A stretch of DNA of 64,000 bases from Chrysoperla carnea (Eukaryota; Arthropoda; Insecta; Neuroptera; Chrysopidae): the NCBI RefSeq assembly GCF_905475395.1, contig NC_058337.1, forward strand, positions 92,002,368 to 92,066,367, in the 5' to 3' direction. This document shows positions 1-13,442 of the stretch, in pieces. The position numbers and the translations under genes were made by a program. Each line of letters starts with the position of its first letter. The stretch's first letter is position 1. The notes below the pieces were generated by a model. That model made no database searches. It was not told where the DNA came from and saw nothing but the letters and a program-made list of their open reading frames with translations.

Positions 1-607
1 TAATCAAAAATGGTTAAAATGATTTTGGCAAGTAATTTATTTTGATCTAGAACTATTATTCCATCTTAAAAGATAAGTTTTAGTTATATATATATATATA
101 TTTATTATTCATCTACAATAATTTTTTTATATGATAATTTGATATAGAAGTATGCAACTCGGTTCTTGGTTATTTTAACGGCTGTTATTCCGAAACAAAT
201 GATTTCAGACGATTCTGTCCGGACTTTTGATCAAGACGACATTCGTCCTCTATCTAGAGTTTCATGAAATTCCAATCCAATTATCTTTTTAATAAATTCT
301 CAGAAGAACACAACAAAAGTTTCATGGAATTTTTACTTATGTAAATAGTCATAAAAAAGTCATAGAAAAACTCATATCATATTACAGAAGCAAAGATTTT
401 TAACATTAGTCCCAAGAAATATTGTTTTTCTATCTTGAAAACAATTTGTTTTTGAAATAACACTAAGAAAAAAAATCCGCTGCATTTAAAAATTTAAAAA
501 TTGTCTGTATTTTAGAAAGACCTATAAATAAAGTTAACTATTCGTTATTGTTAATATAAATTTTTAACATATTATGTTTATAAGCAAGTTTATTTACCTC
601 AATCATA

Positions 608-640
<33 letters not shown>

Positions 641-3587
641 GTACATAGTTTTATTTATTGTAATGTTATTACGATAAAAATTATATATTCTGCGATAACA
701 CCAACAATTTACATGAAAGTAAACGCAAGAGGTAATGTAAATATTGGTGAATTCAAATGTATTATAAAAGACAGCAATGAATTTCATTCAAAATTTTTGA
801 TTATATTTGTAAAAAATAAACATAGTAAATTTTTTATTAAATTTTATTTACTTCCGGTATAAATTGAAAAATTCTGATATGAGAATTAGATAAATAATAA
901 TTTACGTGCGACAAGTAATTCAACATAAAATTTTTAATTATATACTAAGTTTTTGAAATATAATTTATCTATTATATACGAGTATATTGAAAATATTAAA
1001 ATATTGTAAGAAATTTTAACAAATATTATAGATTTATTACAAATAAATAATTAAAAAGTTTACTTGCTAAGCAATTAGCAAGGCAATTGTTAATAAAATA
1101 GATAGTATTTATGAAAAACTTAAAATTAAGCAGATATTGATTTTACTTGAATTTCTCTTATTTTTATAACTTTATTGTTCATTAACCGTCGCTATAGATT
1201 TAGTAGAAAACGTATACATAAATTCATTTCAAATAATAAAAATTAAACATATTGAACAATTAAGATAAACAAATCGATTCAAATATAACTAAATGTAGTT
1301 TGGAAAAAAGATAAATAAATATCATCAATTTTTATTTTTGAGTACAAATTAAAACAATAATAATTAGATTTTAATTTGAATATAAATCAATTTACATGAT
1401 TTACTGAATTTCAGATAAAAAATTGAATAAAAATAATATATTTTTTTTTTAAATTATTGAATTACACTCAAAGTTGCGCACTACCAAAATTAAAAATTAT
1501 TTAGTTAACGATTTTACATTTTCTTGAACCACAGCCTCAAAATAAGCTTTATTTTAGTTGATATTTTTTCAATCATTTTATAATGTCTAAACAGCGTGCA
1601 AAAACTCTCGAGATTTTATAAAAGCCCGACAAATATAAATTTGAAGATGTATATTTCGGAATTGTACATTTTACTATTATCAATATAATTCATCTTCTTT
1701 CTTTAAGTTCTTCCTGACATAGGAGTATATCATCAAACCGAATTTAATGTGATTTTTAATTTCATTTTGAAGGTTTTTCGTCGGGACACTTGTAAACTGT
1801 ATTTTATTATCAGCTTTAGCGATAATTTCAACATATCAAGTAGATTTATTAAGATAGACAATTTCTAAGAAAGGTCTTTAACTTCACTACACTATAATAT
1901 TTCCAAAATTTTAATAAGCTGCATGTTATTAATATCTTCTTTTACTTCAACCTTGAGAGTACTCTTGGAGTTGTCTAACTCAATTAAACGAAATTATCTT
2001 TATTTTGGTCAAAGTAATTATTATTAAATAAATTATAAAAATTTCATTTTGAATTAAATTTTAATCCATTTCTAAACAATTTTACATAATTAATTTATAT
2101 TTCATTTCAATGTTTTTAAAATTCTCAAATTAAAAACTCAATAAAATTTCAATTATTGTTTTCAAATAATAATTATTATTAATATATAATTTTACATATG
2201 ACTATTATAAAATTTATTATTATTATTCAATAAAATTATAATAATCTAAAAAAATATTGAATTAAAATATTAATTATTATTATTAAATATAAAACAAGAA
2301 TTTTATGATTGATAATTAAAAAAAAAAAAACCTAATATTATTTTTTATGATTTTTTAATTAAGTTTTGAGGATCTCTTTCATCTTACGAAAATAATCTAA
2401 AAATATTGATATTATTTAATTACTGTACTTTAATTTAAATCATAGAGAATAGAATTTTTTTTGTTCTAATTTAATTACTATTCTATGTTAATGAGAATAA
2501 TATTAAAGGTTATCTGAAAAATGTATGTTTAAGGCTAGTTATTGTGCTTTCAAACGTCTGATAAACGTTTTTACAATTCTTTTCAACTTTTTGAAAATTT
2601 CTAAGCTTTTGAAAAGTTTTTTGATAAGTAATTTTATTTCATAAAAAATACCTTAAATGAAATTCAAATTGCATCACATTTCCACGATAAATTTTGTAGT
2701 AATGTTTTAACTTCCGGTTGTACGTGTTTTTCACAAATGTTATAAAAGATTTATCAACATTATATTCAATTCAAGCTCATATTATTGTTTTATGTATTAG
2801 CTACAGAAAGTTGCTGGGCGTATTTATCAAGGAACAGATATGTATGTCAATAATCATTAAATTACGAGGTTCTGATACAAAACATAAACTTTTAGTACAA
2901 AGGAAAAACTACTTTGAACTTATCATATGAATAGATGAATTAAGCTGAATTATGGCATTTGATGGTGTTTGAATAAAAACGTTTAAGGCTTAGTCACAAA
3001 ATTCATTTAAGAGTGACCTTTAAAACGGTCAAATTTGATTTTTGTTACTTTACATTAACAAATTCGATAATTTGTTTCTCTTTTTTTGATAATTTGGACA
3101 GCAAATGATTTTTGGAGTTTGGTTAATTAAGAATTTCCAATAGGACCTTTTAAACCCAAAATTTCAATTAGCCAAAATTAAATATCAATGTTAATGGTAA
3201 ATATTTTTCAAATCCGATAAGATCAAACATTAGAATAAATTTTGACTGCATATCTGAGATTCTAGATTTACATGAGTGTTGCAGTAGATAAAAACAAAAA
3301 AATATTTTCCAAATTACATACATTAACATACATTCTAAGCCCTGAAGTCTCCAAGTTTGAACTAATATAGATTAATATGAAGAAATAAATATCGCTTCAA
3401 ATATAAATTACTGGAATTAATAATATTTGATAATAAAATAGTTCGCTCGCCACAACAAATATATAAAAATCGCAATAAAAACATTTGTAAATTTTTATGT
3501 GTATCGATAATAAAAATTAATTTTATTGATTTCTTTTCGTCGTATAATAATTATTATTATGTCATATAAATGGTATAATATAAATAA

Positions 3588-3593
<6 letters not shown>
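1..3593. other. AT-rich intergenic DNA, no gene seen
   Basis: No reading frame with coding character is visible on either strand; the open frames are short and rich in Phe, Ile, Lys and Asn, as expected of AT-rich noncoding DNA. It holds a short (TA) run near 90-101 and a (TAA)n microsatellite at 611-640. I see no TIR pair or tRNA-like boxes. Confidence 0.65.
611..640. repeat. (TAA)10 microsatellite
   Basis: Ten uninterrupted TAA units. Trinucleotide tails of this kind often mark the 3' end of insect non-LTR retrotransposons, but no retrotransposon coding sequence is recognisable beside it, so it is called only as a simple repeat. Confidence 0.9.

Positions 3594-3663
<70 letters not shown>
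3594..3663. repeat. (TA)n microsatellite, about 70 bp
   Basis: Pure alternating TA for about 70 bases. Arrays of this length are prone to assembly error, so the true length may differ. Translation through it yields a spurious Tyr-Ile repeat. Confidence 0.95.
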
Positions 3664-3666
<3 letters not shown>

Positions 3667-4412
3667 TTTTATCCACACATACAGGATACTATGAGCCGAA
3701 TGTGCCAAGCCACGGAAGTCTTTTATTTACAATTAGTCTATGTTGAATACATAGAATATAAAAAAAACGAAAGATCTCGTGTGTCACCGGGTAGAAAATA
3801 TACCCCTTTCGAGTCGATATTTTCTTTAAGGATACCAAAAATTTCAGATAAAAAATTCGTATTAATTTTGCTGCATTATACAAAATACTTATAATTTTTC
3901 CTGTATTTTTAGTACCAAACATCCGTTCTTTATTTATCAATTATAAAGTACTTTAATTGAATGGCTTATCAGCAAAAAAATTAATTAAAAATTTAAGAAA
4001 TTCAATAGTTAATTGACAAAACATTATTTCTAAATATAAAATTTAGTTTTTTATCTGGCGACATACATATTTTTAAATATAAACTCATAACATGTACGCA
4101 CATGTAAATAAATATTAGTTGAGGAGCTGACATTCATCTTCAAATCTTAATTATCTAATGGTTGAATTAATAGTTATTGATAAAACAAGACTTTTGTTTC
4201 GTTTACCTTTGATTGGAAAATTCAGCTTTTTCAAGTTATAAGGTTTAGGTTGTTGAAGCTAAAACTTCTTAACTGGATGTTATCGAGTACTGAAATGAAC
4301 ATATAGCCATGTGGACAAGCACAAATTTTGATTTTAATCTTTTATTGAAATTACCTAAAACATCATCGAAAAAAAGGCTGCTGGGTTAAAATTTACTTTT
4401 ACGTGGCACTCT
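3664..4412. other. Intergenic DNA, no gene supported
   Basis: The first 280 bases are slightly less AT-rich and open on both strands for about 80 codons. The frames have no recognisable domain and one runs into the (TA)n array, so I do not call a gene. Nothing else is seen. Confidence 0.55.
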
Positions 4413-4806
4413 ATTCGCACCGTGCGTGAGTAAAATTGGATGCGTTTCCATCGTAACGATGCACCACTTTAATTATAGAATTGTATGGATGCATATATAA
4501 TTGTATGATTGCATTTATGAATTACATTGAAAATTTAATACCATTGTCTCACAAATTTAAAATAATTATGATAATTTACATTTGAAAAATAATATTTGTC
4601 CAATTTGATTTCTTATTTTCAATTTTTAATACATTAAGTTTAATTAATTAGTGTTTTTCAATAATTTTAATTTGACATTTTCTATAACATTAATATGTAA
4701 AGAATTGCAAATAATCATAACAGCCTCCTTAATGGCCAAAATTTTGTATTGGAAGCGCTGGCATAAATTTTATTGTCCCTACCATGACTACGCACACAAC
4801 GAATAT
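4413..4806 (+). repeat. Dispersed ~0.4 kb repeat, copy A
   Basis: This stretch recurs in reverse orientation at 13052-13442. Shared landmarks run along the whole length: 'tattcgc' at one end, 'tttaattatagaatt', 'ggatgcatatataattgt', 'ttaagtttaattaattag', 'gcgctggcat' and 'catgactacgcacacaacg' at the other end. Identity looks roughly 80 percent with small indels, so the copies are old. No coding capacity or clear terminal repeats are visible and the class is unknown. Confidence 0.85.
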
Positions 4807-5219
4807 CACCTAATTAGAAGGTCAAACAAAAATTTGCAATCTCTTTTCAGTAGTCTCAAACCAAATACCTCGAAAACATTAAGCTAAATTTTGATGAAAC
4901 AAAAAGTCCGTGCGTGTCACTATCCATCTGCCAATCATCAGACGATTTTTACATTAAGACGTATGTGAGCGCCTTAACTATATGAACGATTTTATCAATT
5001 AAAAATAAATTATTTATGAATTGTTATATCCGTTTTCAATAAATTTTTTTTATTTATTCATTTAATTTTATTTGCGGCTTCACATTAAGAAATAATATAA
5101 AAATAATTTAAATACTGTTTATATTAAGATATAATGTATGTGAATATCTTACCAACCATATTTACACCATTATTGTTTATTTTTGAAAATGCACAATTTT
5201 TTGAATAATTCCATTTTTA
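4807..5219. other. Intergenic DNA, nothing seen
   Basis: AT-rich sequence with no open frame of note, no inverted repeat and no match to the other repeats in the window. Confidence 0.6.
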
Positions 5220-5501
5220 GACTACAAGCCCAGTTAAAATTTTTCTGATGCAATGACCCACCAGGAATCATGTTGCAAAATAAGCTCTATAAATGTAAGT
5301 TTAAGCCCCATGGCATCAGTTTTGCGCGGTACAAGTGAGTACAGCTGAGAATATGAATGTCACATCTCTTGGTGTCATAATTATTCGAAACGAATTACAT
5401 AAATGCCGCACAGAAATAATATTAAACTTTACTTTTACATATGGAAGCATCTTTTCCAACATGATTTCCGGTGGGTCATTTCACCAAAAAATTTTGTAGT
5501 C
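5220..5501. mobile_element. MITE-like TIR element, 282 bp
   Basis: Inverted arms begin 'gactacaa' at the left and end 'ttgtagtc' at the right. Inside them 'atgacccaccaggaatcatg' on the left pairs with the complement of 'catgatttccggtgggtcat' on the right. Arms are about 60 bp with roughly 80 percent identity; the left arm carries a small insertion. No ORF lies between the arms. No convincing target duplication was found, so the superfamily is open. Confidence 0.65.
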
Positions 5502-5915
5502 AATTAAGATTCTTTAAACAAATAACTAATTGTAAATTAAGTGCTGACGAAATTGTAAAGTTCGATTTTAAACATTTTAAATATTTCTTGGTAATGCATA
5601 TATATTTGTTTTTATCATTGTTATCAGAGATACTTTGTAAAATTTCTTATCAGTAAAATACATTTGTTTTAATTCGCTCTTATTCGCTTGCTATGTATCT
5701 ATGTATCTATCTACCAAAGGAAGGAATCTTTAAACGTTATTTACATCTGTTTCAAAACGTTGGATTGAATTGAAACTTCGCACTCTTATCAATGATGGAT
5801 AATAATCCAATAATTTTGTTGGTCCGATTATCGTAATCAGATTCTTCCAGAAAACTAACGATTAAGTAAAAAATATTTGATGGTGGAAGCGCAGATAACA
5901 TTCTATAATATTAAT
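5502..5915. other. Intergenic DNA with repeat-end motif
   Basis: No gene is seen. A CTATGTATCTATG microrepeat lies near 5690-5712, and at 5881-5897 there is a 'tggtggaagcgcagata' motif that resembles repeat termini at 58738-58755 and 61342-61357. Confidence 0.55.
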
Positions 5916-6259
5916 TAGTTGAAAAAACCAAAGAAAAAAAACCCTTTCGTAACTAGGTGAGGTAAAAAGTAGAAAATAATTTCTGCAAATAAAAAAAAAA
6001 AAAAAGATAGAGTGATTAAGAAAATAATAATTCTATCGTAAAAGCTTGATGTGCTTTTTTGGATATTTAATAAGATTTTACTCTTAACAATATTGGTCAA
6101 TAAAATGTTTACTGATAAAATGAATAATTGAAATTTAGCACCCCAAGCTTTACGATAAAATGATTTTTTTCTTAATCACTCTTTTTTTGACATACAATTA
6201 TTTTCTACTATTTAGTTCACCTAGTTACAAGAGCGTGTTTTTTTAGTTTTATTCAACTA
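5916..6259. mobile_element. TA-flanked MITE, about 340 bp
   Basis: The left arm starts TA-GTTGAA and the right arm ends TTCAAC-TA. The arms extend for about 125 bp with visible shared blocks ('taactaggtga', 'gtagaaaataatt', 'agtgattaagaaaa', 'tatcgtaaa') at roughly 75-80 percent identity. TA flanks suggest a Tc1/mariner-type (IS630 superfamily) non-autonomous element. There is no transposase. Confidence 0.7.
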
Positions 6260-8149
6260 TTATCATTTTTAATTAAAATATAATAATCCAAAGGTTTTAA
6301 TATATTATTAATATCAACGCAACAAATACCAATTAATCACAAGGGTAAGAAAAAATAAAATTATTGTTATCTTCAAAAATTAACGGCTAAAATACACACA
6401 CCGATAATCGATATTTTGGACTCATGTAAAATTCTTTTTCTAGACAGATAAAATTAATACTTACAAATACGTGAAAAATAATAAGACTTATCTTAGTTAC
6501 ATTGTAATGAACTGATTTCAAAAAAAAACTTAAATTGAATATAGTTTCAAAAGAAGTAAATGATTTTCCTAAATTAAAAATTCTCAAAAGATTTTAAAGA
6601 AAATTAGATAAATATCGCTTTTATAAAGACAATTAGCCATTTCTAAGTTATGACAAATTGACTAGAACGTATTATATTCACTCACAATATCTCTATAATC
6701 ATTGATTTTCAGGAAAAAATTTTCAATCATTTGTTTTCCGATTTTATCCCGAAATTTTATTTTACCTTAATTTGTGCAATGTTTTGCGAGAACATATAAG
6801 GCCATTACCTAAATAAATTATTAGAAGAAATGCTCGCTAAGAGGAAATAATAAATCATGTTGAATTTCAAATTATGTTTAATGTATTTGTCAAATAAAGA
6901 TGAAAATTTTAATGACAGATTTCCAACACTGTTTTAATATTATTTAAAAGTTATAGCAATATAAATTAATGATAATTTTCGTTGAATAATATTGAGGTAT
7001 TAAAACTTCCGTCATTTATTAAATGTAAATTTTAATCATAGAATCAATGAAATATTATTTCAAATTTAATCAGAAATTTGATAAATTATATCTATGAGTA
7101 GATGTAATTCATTTAATATACGTTTGATTTAAATGATTCATAATTATTATTACTAAAGCAGAAGCTTAGATTGCCAATAGGCTTGGAATTAAAATGTGAA
7201 GTATGTTTACATTTATTTAACTTTGGATATAAAAATATGATTTTGTACAGCAAAAAGAAATTTAGATAATTACTCAACAAAATGCCAGATAAATTTAAAA
7301 CTTGTCGTAAACTTGAATAAGGAAAATAATTATCGATATCCAATGGTAAGAATCTTCTTCGAATTAGAAAATTCAATTTTGAAATTTATTGGATTTGACC
7401 TTGAGCAAATAATGTAAATTCTGCCTTCTGATTAATCTACTTATTTCGAAAATTGCCTGATATTATTTAGTGAATCAAATATTTCACTATGATATTTTAT
7501 AGGATTTTATTAAAACAACCCTTTAAAATATAAATTAATTATCCGACAATCATTTCTCACGCTAGTTTTCAATTTCTCAAGTACAGAGTTTAAAAAAACT
7601 GAAAATTATACATTTCTTTAAGCGCAATCGAGACAATGTATCTTGTTTGAATATTATACTGTCAAAAAATAAGAATTTATCATCAAATAGGTTGTGCTTA
7701 GTTTAAGCTTTATACAATTTTTAAAATGTATTGATGTCTTAATAAAACAACAAACACCAACCTTTAAATGATTTTCGAAAGATTCCACAATGAACCATTC
7801 GAACTCACAAATCAAATCCTCAAATCCACACAATTCAACACTCAAAGAATAAAACTCACTTCAGAGATTTTACAATGGTAATAGTAAAAAAAAAAACTGA
7901 TCACATGTGATAGATAACTAAAAATTTAAAAACCAAAACAAAACTTAAAAACACAATTTTATTTTTGTTTATTATCTGCATTAAAAATTTAGAACACAAA
8001 ATTTTAATTAAAACTCAAAAATATATATTTCACTGAAAATAAAACTTTAAACACGTAAAACTTGTGTATCAACAATCAAAATATTCAACAATTCATTTTA
8101 CAATAACATAGGCCCTTTATTGTTACTGACAACGCACTTCGTTGTATAC
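6260..8149. other. AT-rich intergenic DNA
   Basis: No coding or repeat structure is recognised. The stretch 7860-8100 is strongly A-rich and of low complexity. Short open frames here have no domain features. Confidence 0.6.
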
Positions 8150-8350
8150 TGATATTATATTTGAACACATGCGAGATATTGGACAAGAAGAATAGTCGTC
8201 AGGCGTGTGATGGCGCAAGCTACCAACGACAACACTGGAATAGAATAGACATACATACATACATAAAGCATTCGTATACCGATATACTCACTCGTCAGAG
8301 TACACTGGCCGTAGTGAGTGCAACAATAAACCGGGTTCTATATGGTTGAT
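8150..8350. other. GC-richer patch of unknown role
   Basis: About 200 bases are visibly richer in G+C than the surrounding DNA and include a short (ACAT)n run. The open frames are below 65 codons and unrecognised. It could be a 5' UTR, promoter-proximal DNA or an old transposon piece; nothing decides between these. Confidence 0.4.
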
Positions 8351-9870
8351 GTTAGGTTGATGTGAGAACTTTATTTTGTGTATAACATAGGAATGGTACA
8401 CATAGATAGATAGCTAGTTTGATATTTAGTCGTCAGTTAATGAATGACTAGTGTAGATAGATGTACAGAGTGTGTCGTTCTAACTTAATTCTTTCTAAAA
8501 ACATTCGATGAAGCATAATTTTTTATTGACAGATTTTAAATCACCTGCCAAACAAGTAACAATTTTCAATTATTGCTTTAAAGCTTCTTAAATAAATCTT
8601 TAACCTTCTATATATCGGGTAATGAATTATCGGATATATGCACACCTTACCTATATCATATCATATTCACTGCGCTTCCACCATCTTTTATTCTTTTCAT
8701 ATTTTCTATCCAACGTAATAGACCGTCAGCTCCTAATTGAAACGAAATCTACGATAACTTTTGCAATGTGGATATATATTTTCTGTCATTTAACATAAAT
8801 GGCAGGCAAAACATTGTCGAAATTCAAAAATCGTTTAAAAAAAATTACATTTCTTCGACAGTACCGCCACTGTTAAAACTTCATTTTTCTTTATTTACAC
8901 GCTTATCTTAATCGATCCTTGCCAGGAAAAGAAAATATAGAATTACTCTCCACAAAGAATCATAGAATTTGCTCATTATAACGCTTTATAGTTTAAATCA
9001 AATTTTTCGTTTTTTGGTATTATAAGTGGTTTTTTTTTGCTGTCATGTATGATTATACAATAGTTGTTTTTTATATTGATTGGATCGTTTAAAAATTAAA
9101 AAAATTTTTATTTTACGTCTACAAAACTTTTATTTTTTTTCAAAAACTTTTATATTGCAAAGATCAGGCAGGGCCACAATCTACTTTGATAATGTTTAAA
9201 TGCCCTCAAATAAAACTTTCAGGTCCAAAAAAATTCATTAGCAGAATTATTGATAGGAATTTTTTTAAATAATGACAAAAACTTCAAATGTAAAATCAAA
9301 AACTTCCGTCGTACTTCAAAAACTCCAAAAATAGTATTAAAACGCACAAGATTCTATCGCAGCAAAGCTCTATTAAATCTGTTGATTTGCAAAATTCCCT
9401 AGACAGGAATTTTTTAATGGTGTATGTTCGATAAAATCAAAATGACAAGAATTTTCTAAAGTAATCAGTAATCCAAATTCTTTTCAATCGAAAAGATTTT
9501 ATGAAAAAGATTTGTTTTTCTATTTCATAACTACCCACAGAGAGTTTGTCGGTACAACCTATATACAAATAAATATAACATTAAATTCGTATGCATGTTA
9601 CTCTTCTATACGATTTAATATAATATGATGAGCTAGACACGCGCATTTTATATTATATTATTTTAATTTAATATTTATTTGTTGTATTTTTTATTGTAAA
9701 TATAAATAATATTTAATCATTTATTAAGTAATTGAATCATAAAAAAACTATTAAGATAACCAAAATTTGTAATGGAATTCTCCTATAATCAAAATCTCTT
9801 GTCCAACACAGCTTTTATATCACTTGATTTGAGTAAACAATTAAAGAAAAAAACAAGAGAAAACAAACAA
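8351..9870. other. AT-rich intergenic DNA
   Basis: No gene is seen. At 8669-8685 there is an inverse copy of the 'gcgcttccaccat' repeat-end motif found elsewhere in the window. The remainder is poly-A/T-rich sequence. Confidence 0.6.
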
Positions 9871-10372
9871 TTGACTGAGTTAACTGTTGAAATACCATGT
9901 ATAGACATATCTTCATATAATACATACTATACAATCAGCACATAATTTGCGCTCTCACGGGTAATCAATGATGTTTACGAGAAAATGTTTCAACCAAAAG
10001 TTGTTAATTTTTTGATAAGGAACATTTTTAACATTTAAACTTTTGTTTTACCTCTAACGGTTTACAAGATGAGTCCTACGGACCCAAGACCCAATTGACC
10101 TATGTTGTTCATTTACGAACTCGATCTCACTTTTTACGTCTAAAGCACGCTTGAAAAATTTCAGCTTGGTATACCTTTTCGTTTTTGAGTAATGGTGATG
10201 ACCGACGGACAAACAGACGACAGACAGACAGACAGCAAACAACCGAAAATGGACTAATTAAGTGATTTTATGAACGCCTATACCAAAATTTTGTTCATCG
10301 TTTTAATATTTTTAAGCGTTACAAACTTGGGACTAAACTTAGTATACCTTAGTATATTTCATATACATTGTG
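9871..10372 (-). repeat. GTCTG-type dispersed repeat, copy 1
   Basis: This roughly 0.5 kb repeat also occurs at 17280-17530, 26700-27055 and 42791-43195. Shared blocks in order on the minus strand are 'gggactaaac' complement, 'accaaaattttgttcat' complement, 'ccattttcggttg', a (GTCT)n run, 'gctgaaatttt', 'gtgagatcgagttcgtaaa', 'tcaattgggtcttgg' and 'aaaccgttagag'. No intact ORF, no terminal repeats and no target duplication are visible. It is a degenerate member of an unclassified family. Confidence 0.8.
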
Positions 10373-13051
10373 TAATAATTAATACATCCTTTGTTTTAAT
10401 GATCTAAAATGTGTAAAATATAAGTTGAACTCAATTTTCCACATCTATTTGAGATGACAAAGGAGACTGGAGTATCAGGGGAGCAAAATTAACATCCATT
10501 TGGTTTTAAATATGTAATCTTTGCAGTTTATCTACACGAACAAAATGATCTTTCGGCTCTTAACTTGAAAACAAATGCCCAAAGATTCTCATTCTGAAGG
10601 TTCCTTGTCTTCCTGTAACTAAAATCTAGAATGAAGCAAGGCACATTGTGCTCTAAAACTTTTAAATGACCAAAAAGTTGAATTAATTTTATTTATCACT
10701 GCATTGTTTTTTTTTTCAGCTCCTTCTACACTTTGTTTCCTTTTTTTTACAACTTAATACGAAATATTAATGTATTTTGTTAGAATACCAAAATAAGTCA
10801 TACTTTTTAATAAAAATTTACTTAATTGACTAATGAGTTGTATATTCGGATATGTCGGAATTTGAAGGTATTTGTTTATAGAAGCCAGATGACAGTTTTT
10901 ATAATATATTGTTGGTTCCACTGGTTCAACTGGTATAACTTTCTTCAGTGTTCATAAAAATAATTACTATAATATGGTATTGCTAAATTATATCTTATTG
11001 ATTCACCATTTTAAACAAATAAAACGTTTAATATATAAGAATTATAATCATTATTAATTTTAGCGTAAAATAGTCGTGAGAGAATTGTATTGAAATTATT
11101 TTAATACACCATGACAAACAATACAAATAATATAAATCTATTAATTAATGACTTTGTATTATTCTCTTAAAATAATTAGTTATTAAATCTTTCATGTTAA
11201 AAAAAAAACTATTCACAGTAGCACAACAGTAAAAGTATTTATTTTAGTACAAGAATTAAAGATTCTGAGCGCACAGATTTCAGAGGGTCGGTGAAAATGT
11301 GGTTATGGGTAGTAGATAGAATAAAATAAAATGTGTAAGTTGGGATCATATGGACGGAAAATAAAACTAAAAAAAACTATTTACGTCCAAAAACTAATCA
11401 ATAACCGAAAAAAAGTTAAATGTAAAGTAGCTGACATAGTTCCATGCACATTTTTACCATCAAAGTGTTGACTGATAAATTAGCTATTTTTTACGTTTTT
11501 TTTTTTCTGGTTCATTTTATTATATATGTCTAAAACCACTGATATGTTTGAAAAACATGTCTGAAACCCTCATTTTAATCGTTTTTCGCGGATTACGCGG
11601 TACACTGAATCGAAAAAGTGTGATATCACAATTACGCTAAAAAAATAGTATAGAGATGAAATTATTTTTCTCACTGATAAAAATAATGCTTTCGGCACAA
11701 ATACTTCATGTAATGTGTCGTAGCTCATTCAGTAGAGGAAACTGAAGTGGTACCTAATCATTTAACGTTTAATAATGCAGAAAATATGGAGTATTATTTA
11801 ATAAAAAGTCACAAAAAAATCTTTAAGGCCGTAAACAAATTTTGAAAATGAATTAGAATAGTAGAACTTACTGGTATGTCAATTTACGGATCTATAATGA
11901 CGATAATTAAGTCGATGATAATTATGTATGACGATGAAAACGACAAATGAAAATCATCTATTTTATTAGTGAAAAACTAGTTTTAATTTGACACATGCAG
12001 TATGTCTCAGCACTCTCAACCAACATTGAGCGTTTAGTATTAGTCGCTGAAGGCTTTTCATTTCCATTTCCCAATTTTTCACAAACACGACTTGATATTT
12101 AATCTTTCATCCTTTCAGGTGCCATTAAGCAAATTTTCAAGGAGCAACTAAAACATTTAGGCTGCAGTTACTTTTGAACTCTATTATTTGTGCTATTTCT
12201 AAATAATAAAAAAATCCATTTTATATCACCTCAGGCAGTACGATACCAGCTGATATAATAATAATTAAATCGCAACTTCTTGGTATTATTCTGAAAATTT
12301 TTTATGTGACACTTAGTTAATGTCGTACCTACTTATGTCTATAAGCCCTAAAAAATTATTATATATTCCCCGTTTTTCCCGTTTGACAAGTTTTGAATTA
12401 TAAAGCATAACTAACCTGGAAAATGTTATTTTAAAGAACTTCGTAAGGTTCTGTGGAATTTTTTCAAAGTATCAAAGCATCATTATAACCGATTTATAAA
12501 TCTTATACTAAGGTTTTTTGCATAAATTTAAAAAAGAAAATACCGTTTACTTATTAGTTGGACAAAAAATGGAAAATTAAAATTTTTTCGGAAACTTTCC
12601 ACGAGATTGTTCCTTTTTCCGTCGGTAAATCGTCATTTCAAACAACCTTTATTAAAAACTTTTTCATTTAGGCTTCCCAAACATTCATCCGCCTTTAGGA
12701 GCAATTTTTTATGGTCACTACCGTCACCAATCCATTATTTTCTTTAGGAACACATATTTTGTCCAAGTATATCTATTAACTGATAAATTTTAGACTTAAT
12801 TAAAAAATTAATTTTACGAAAATTGCAAATTAAACGATCCCAATTAATTATTTATTTTTCTTTTAATTTGTTTATAATTGGAATGCCCACTTCAGTTTAG
12901 AAAAAGATCCTTTAATGGTTTTCTGCGGTATACTTTAGATACATTTAAAGCCATCATGTGTGTAGTTTACAAAACTTAAAAAAATGAATAAATAAAACAT
13001 CTACTTGAAAAAAGTAACAATTTATTGTAGAATTGAAAAACAAAAAATATG
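10373..13051. other. Intergenic DNA with one possible exon
   Basis: Mostly featureless AT-rich DNA. A candidate 3' splice site (tttcatcctttcag) at 12105-12118 is followed by about 20 open codons, a stop at 12175-12177 and AATAAA at 12205-12210. It is noted as a lead rather than a gene because no other exon can be tied to it. Confidence 0.5.
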
Positions 13052-13442
13052 TATTCGTTGTGTGCGTAGTCATGGTAGGGATAATAAAATCGATGCCAGC
13101 GCTTTAAGTGAAAAATTTTGGAGATAAAGTGGGCTGTTATGACTAATTTGCAATTATTTACATGTTAATGATATAGAAACTGTCAAATTAAAATGATTGA
13201 AAAACACTAATTAATTAAACTTAATGCATTAAAAATTGTGAAAATAAGAAATCAAATTGTACAAATATTATTTTTCAAATGTTAATTATCGTAATTATTT
13301 ATTTAAATTTGTGAAACAAGAATATTAAATTTTAAATGTAAGTTTTCAATGCAATCCACACAATTATATATGCATCCATTAATTCTATAATTAAAGTAGT
13401 GTATCGTTGTCATGGAAACGAAATTCACGCTCGGAGCGAATA
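13052..13442 (-). repeat. Dispersed ~0.4 kb repeat, copy B (inverted)
   Basis: The reverse-complement partner of 4413-4806. It begins 'tattcgttgtgtgcgtagtc' and ends at 'cggagcgaata'. The pair is separated by about 8.2 kb and could fold into a long stem if the interval were transcribed. Confidence 0.85.

Noticed and set aside
3526..3894. 122-codon open frame on the plus strand
   Set aside because: A third of it is Tyr-Ile repeats translated from the (TA)n microsatellite; no domain or coding character outside it.
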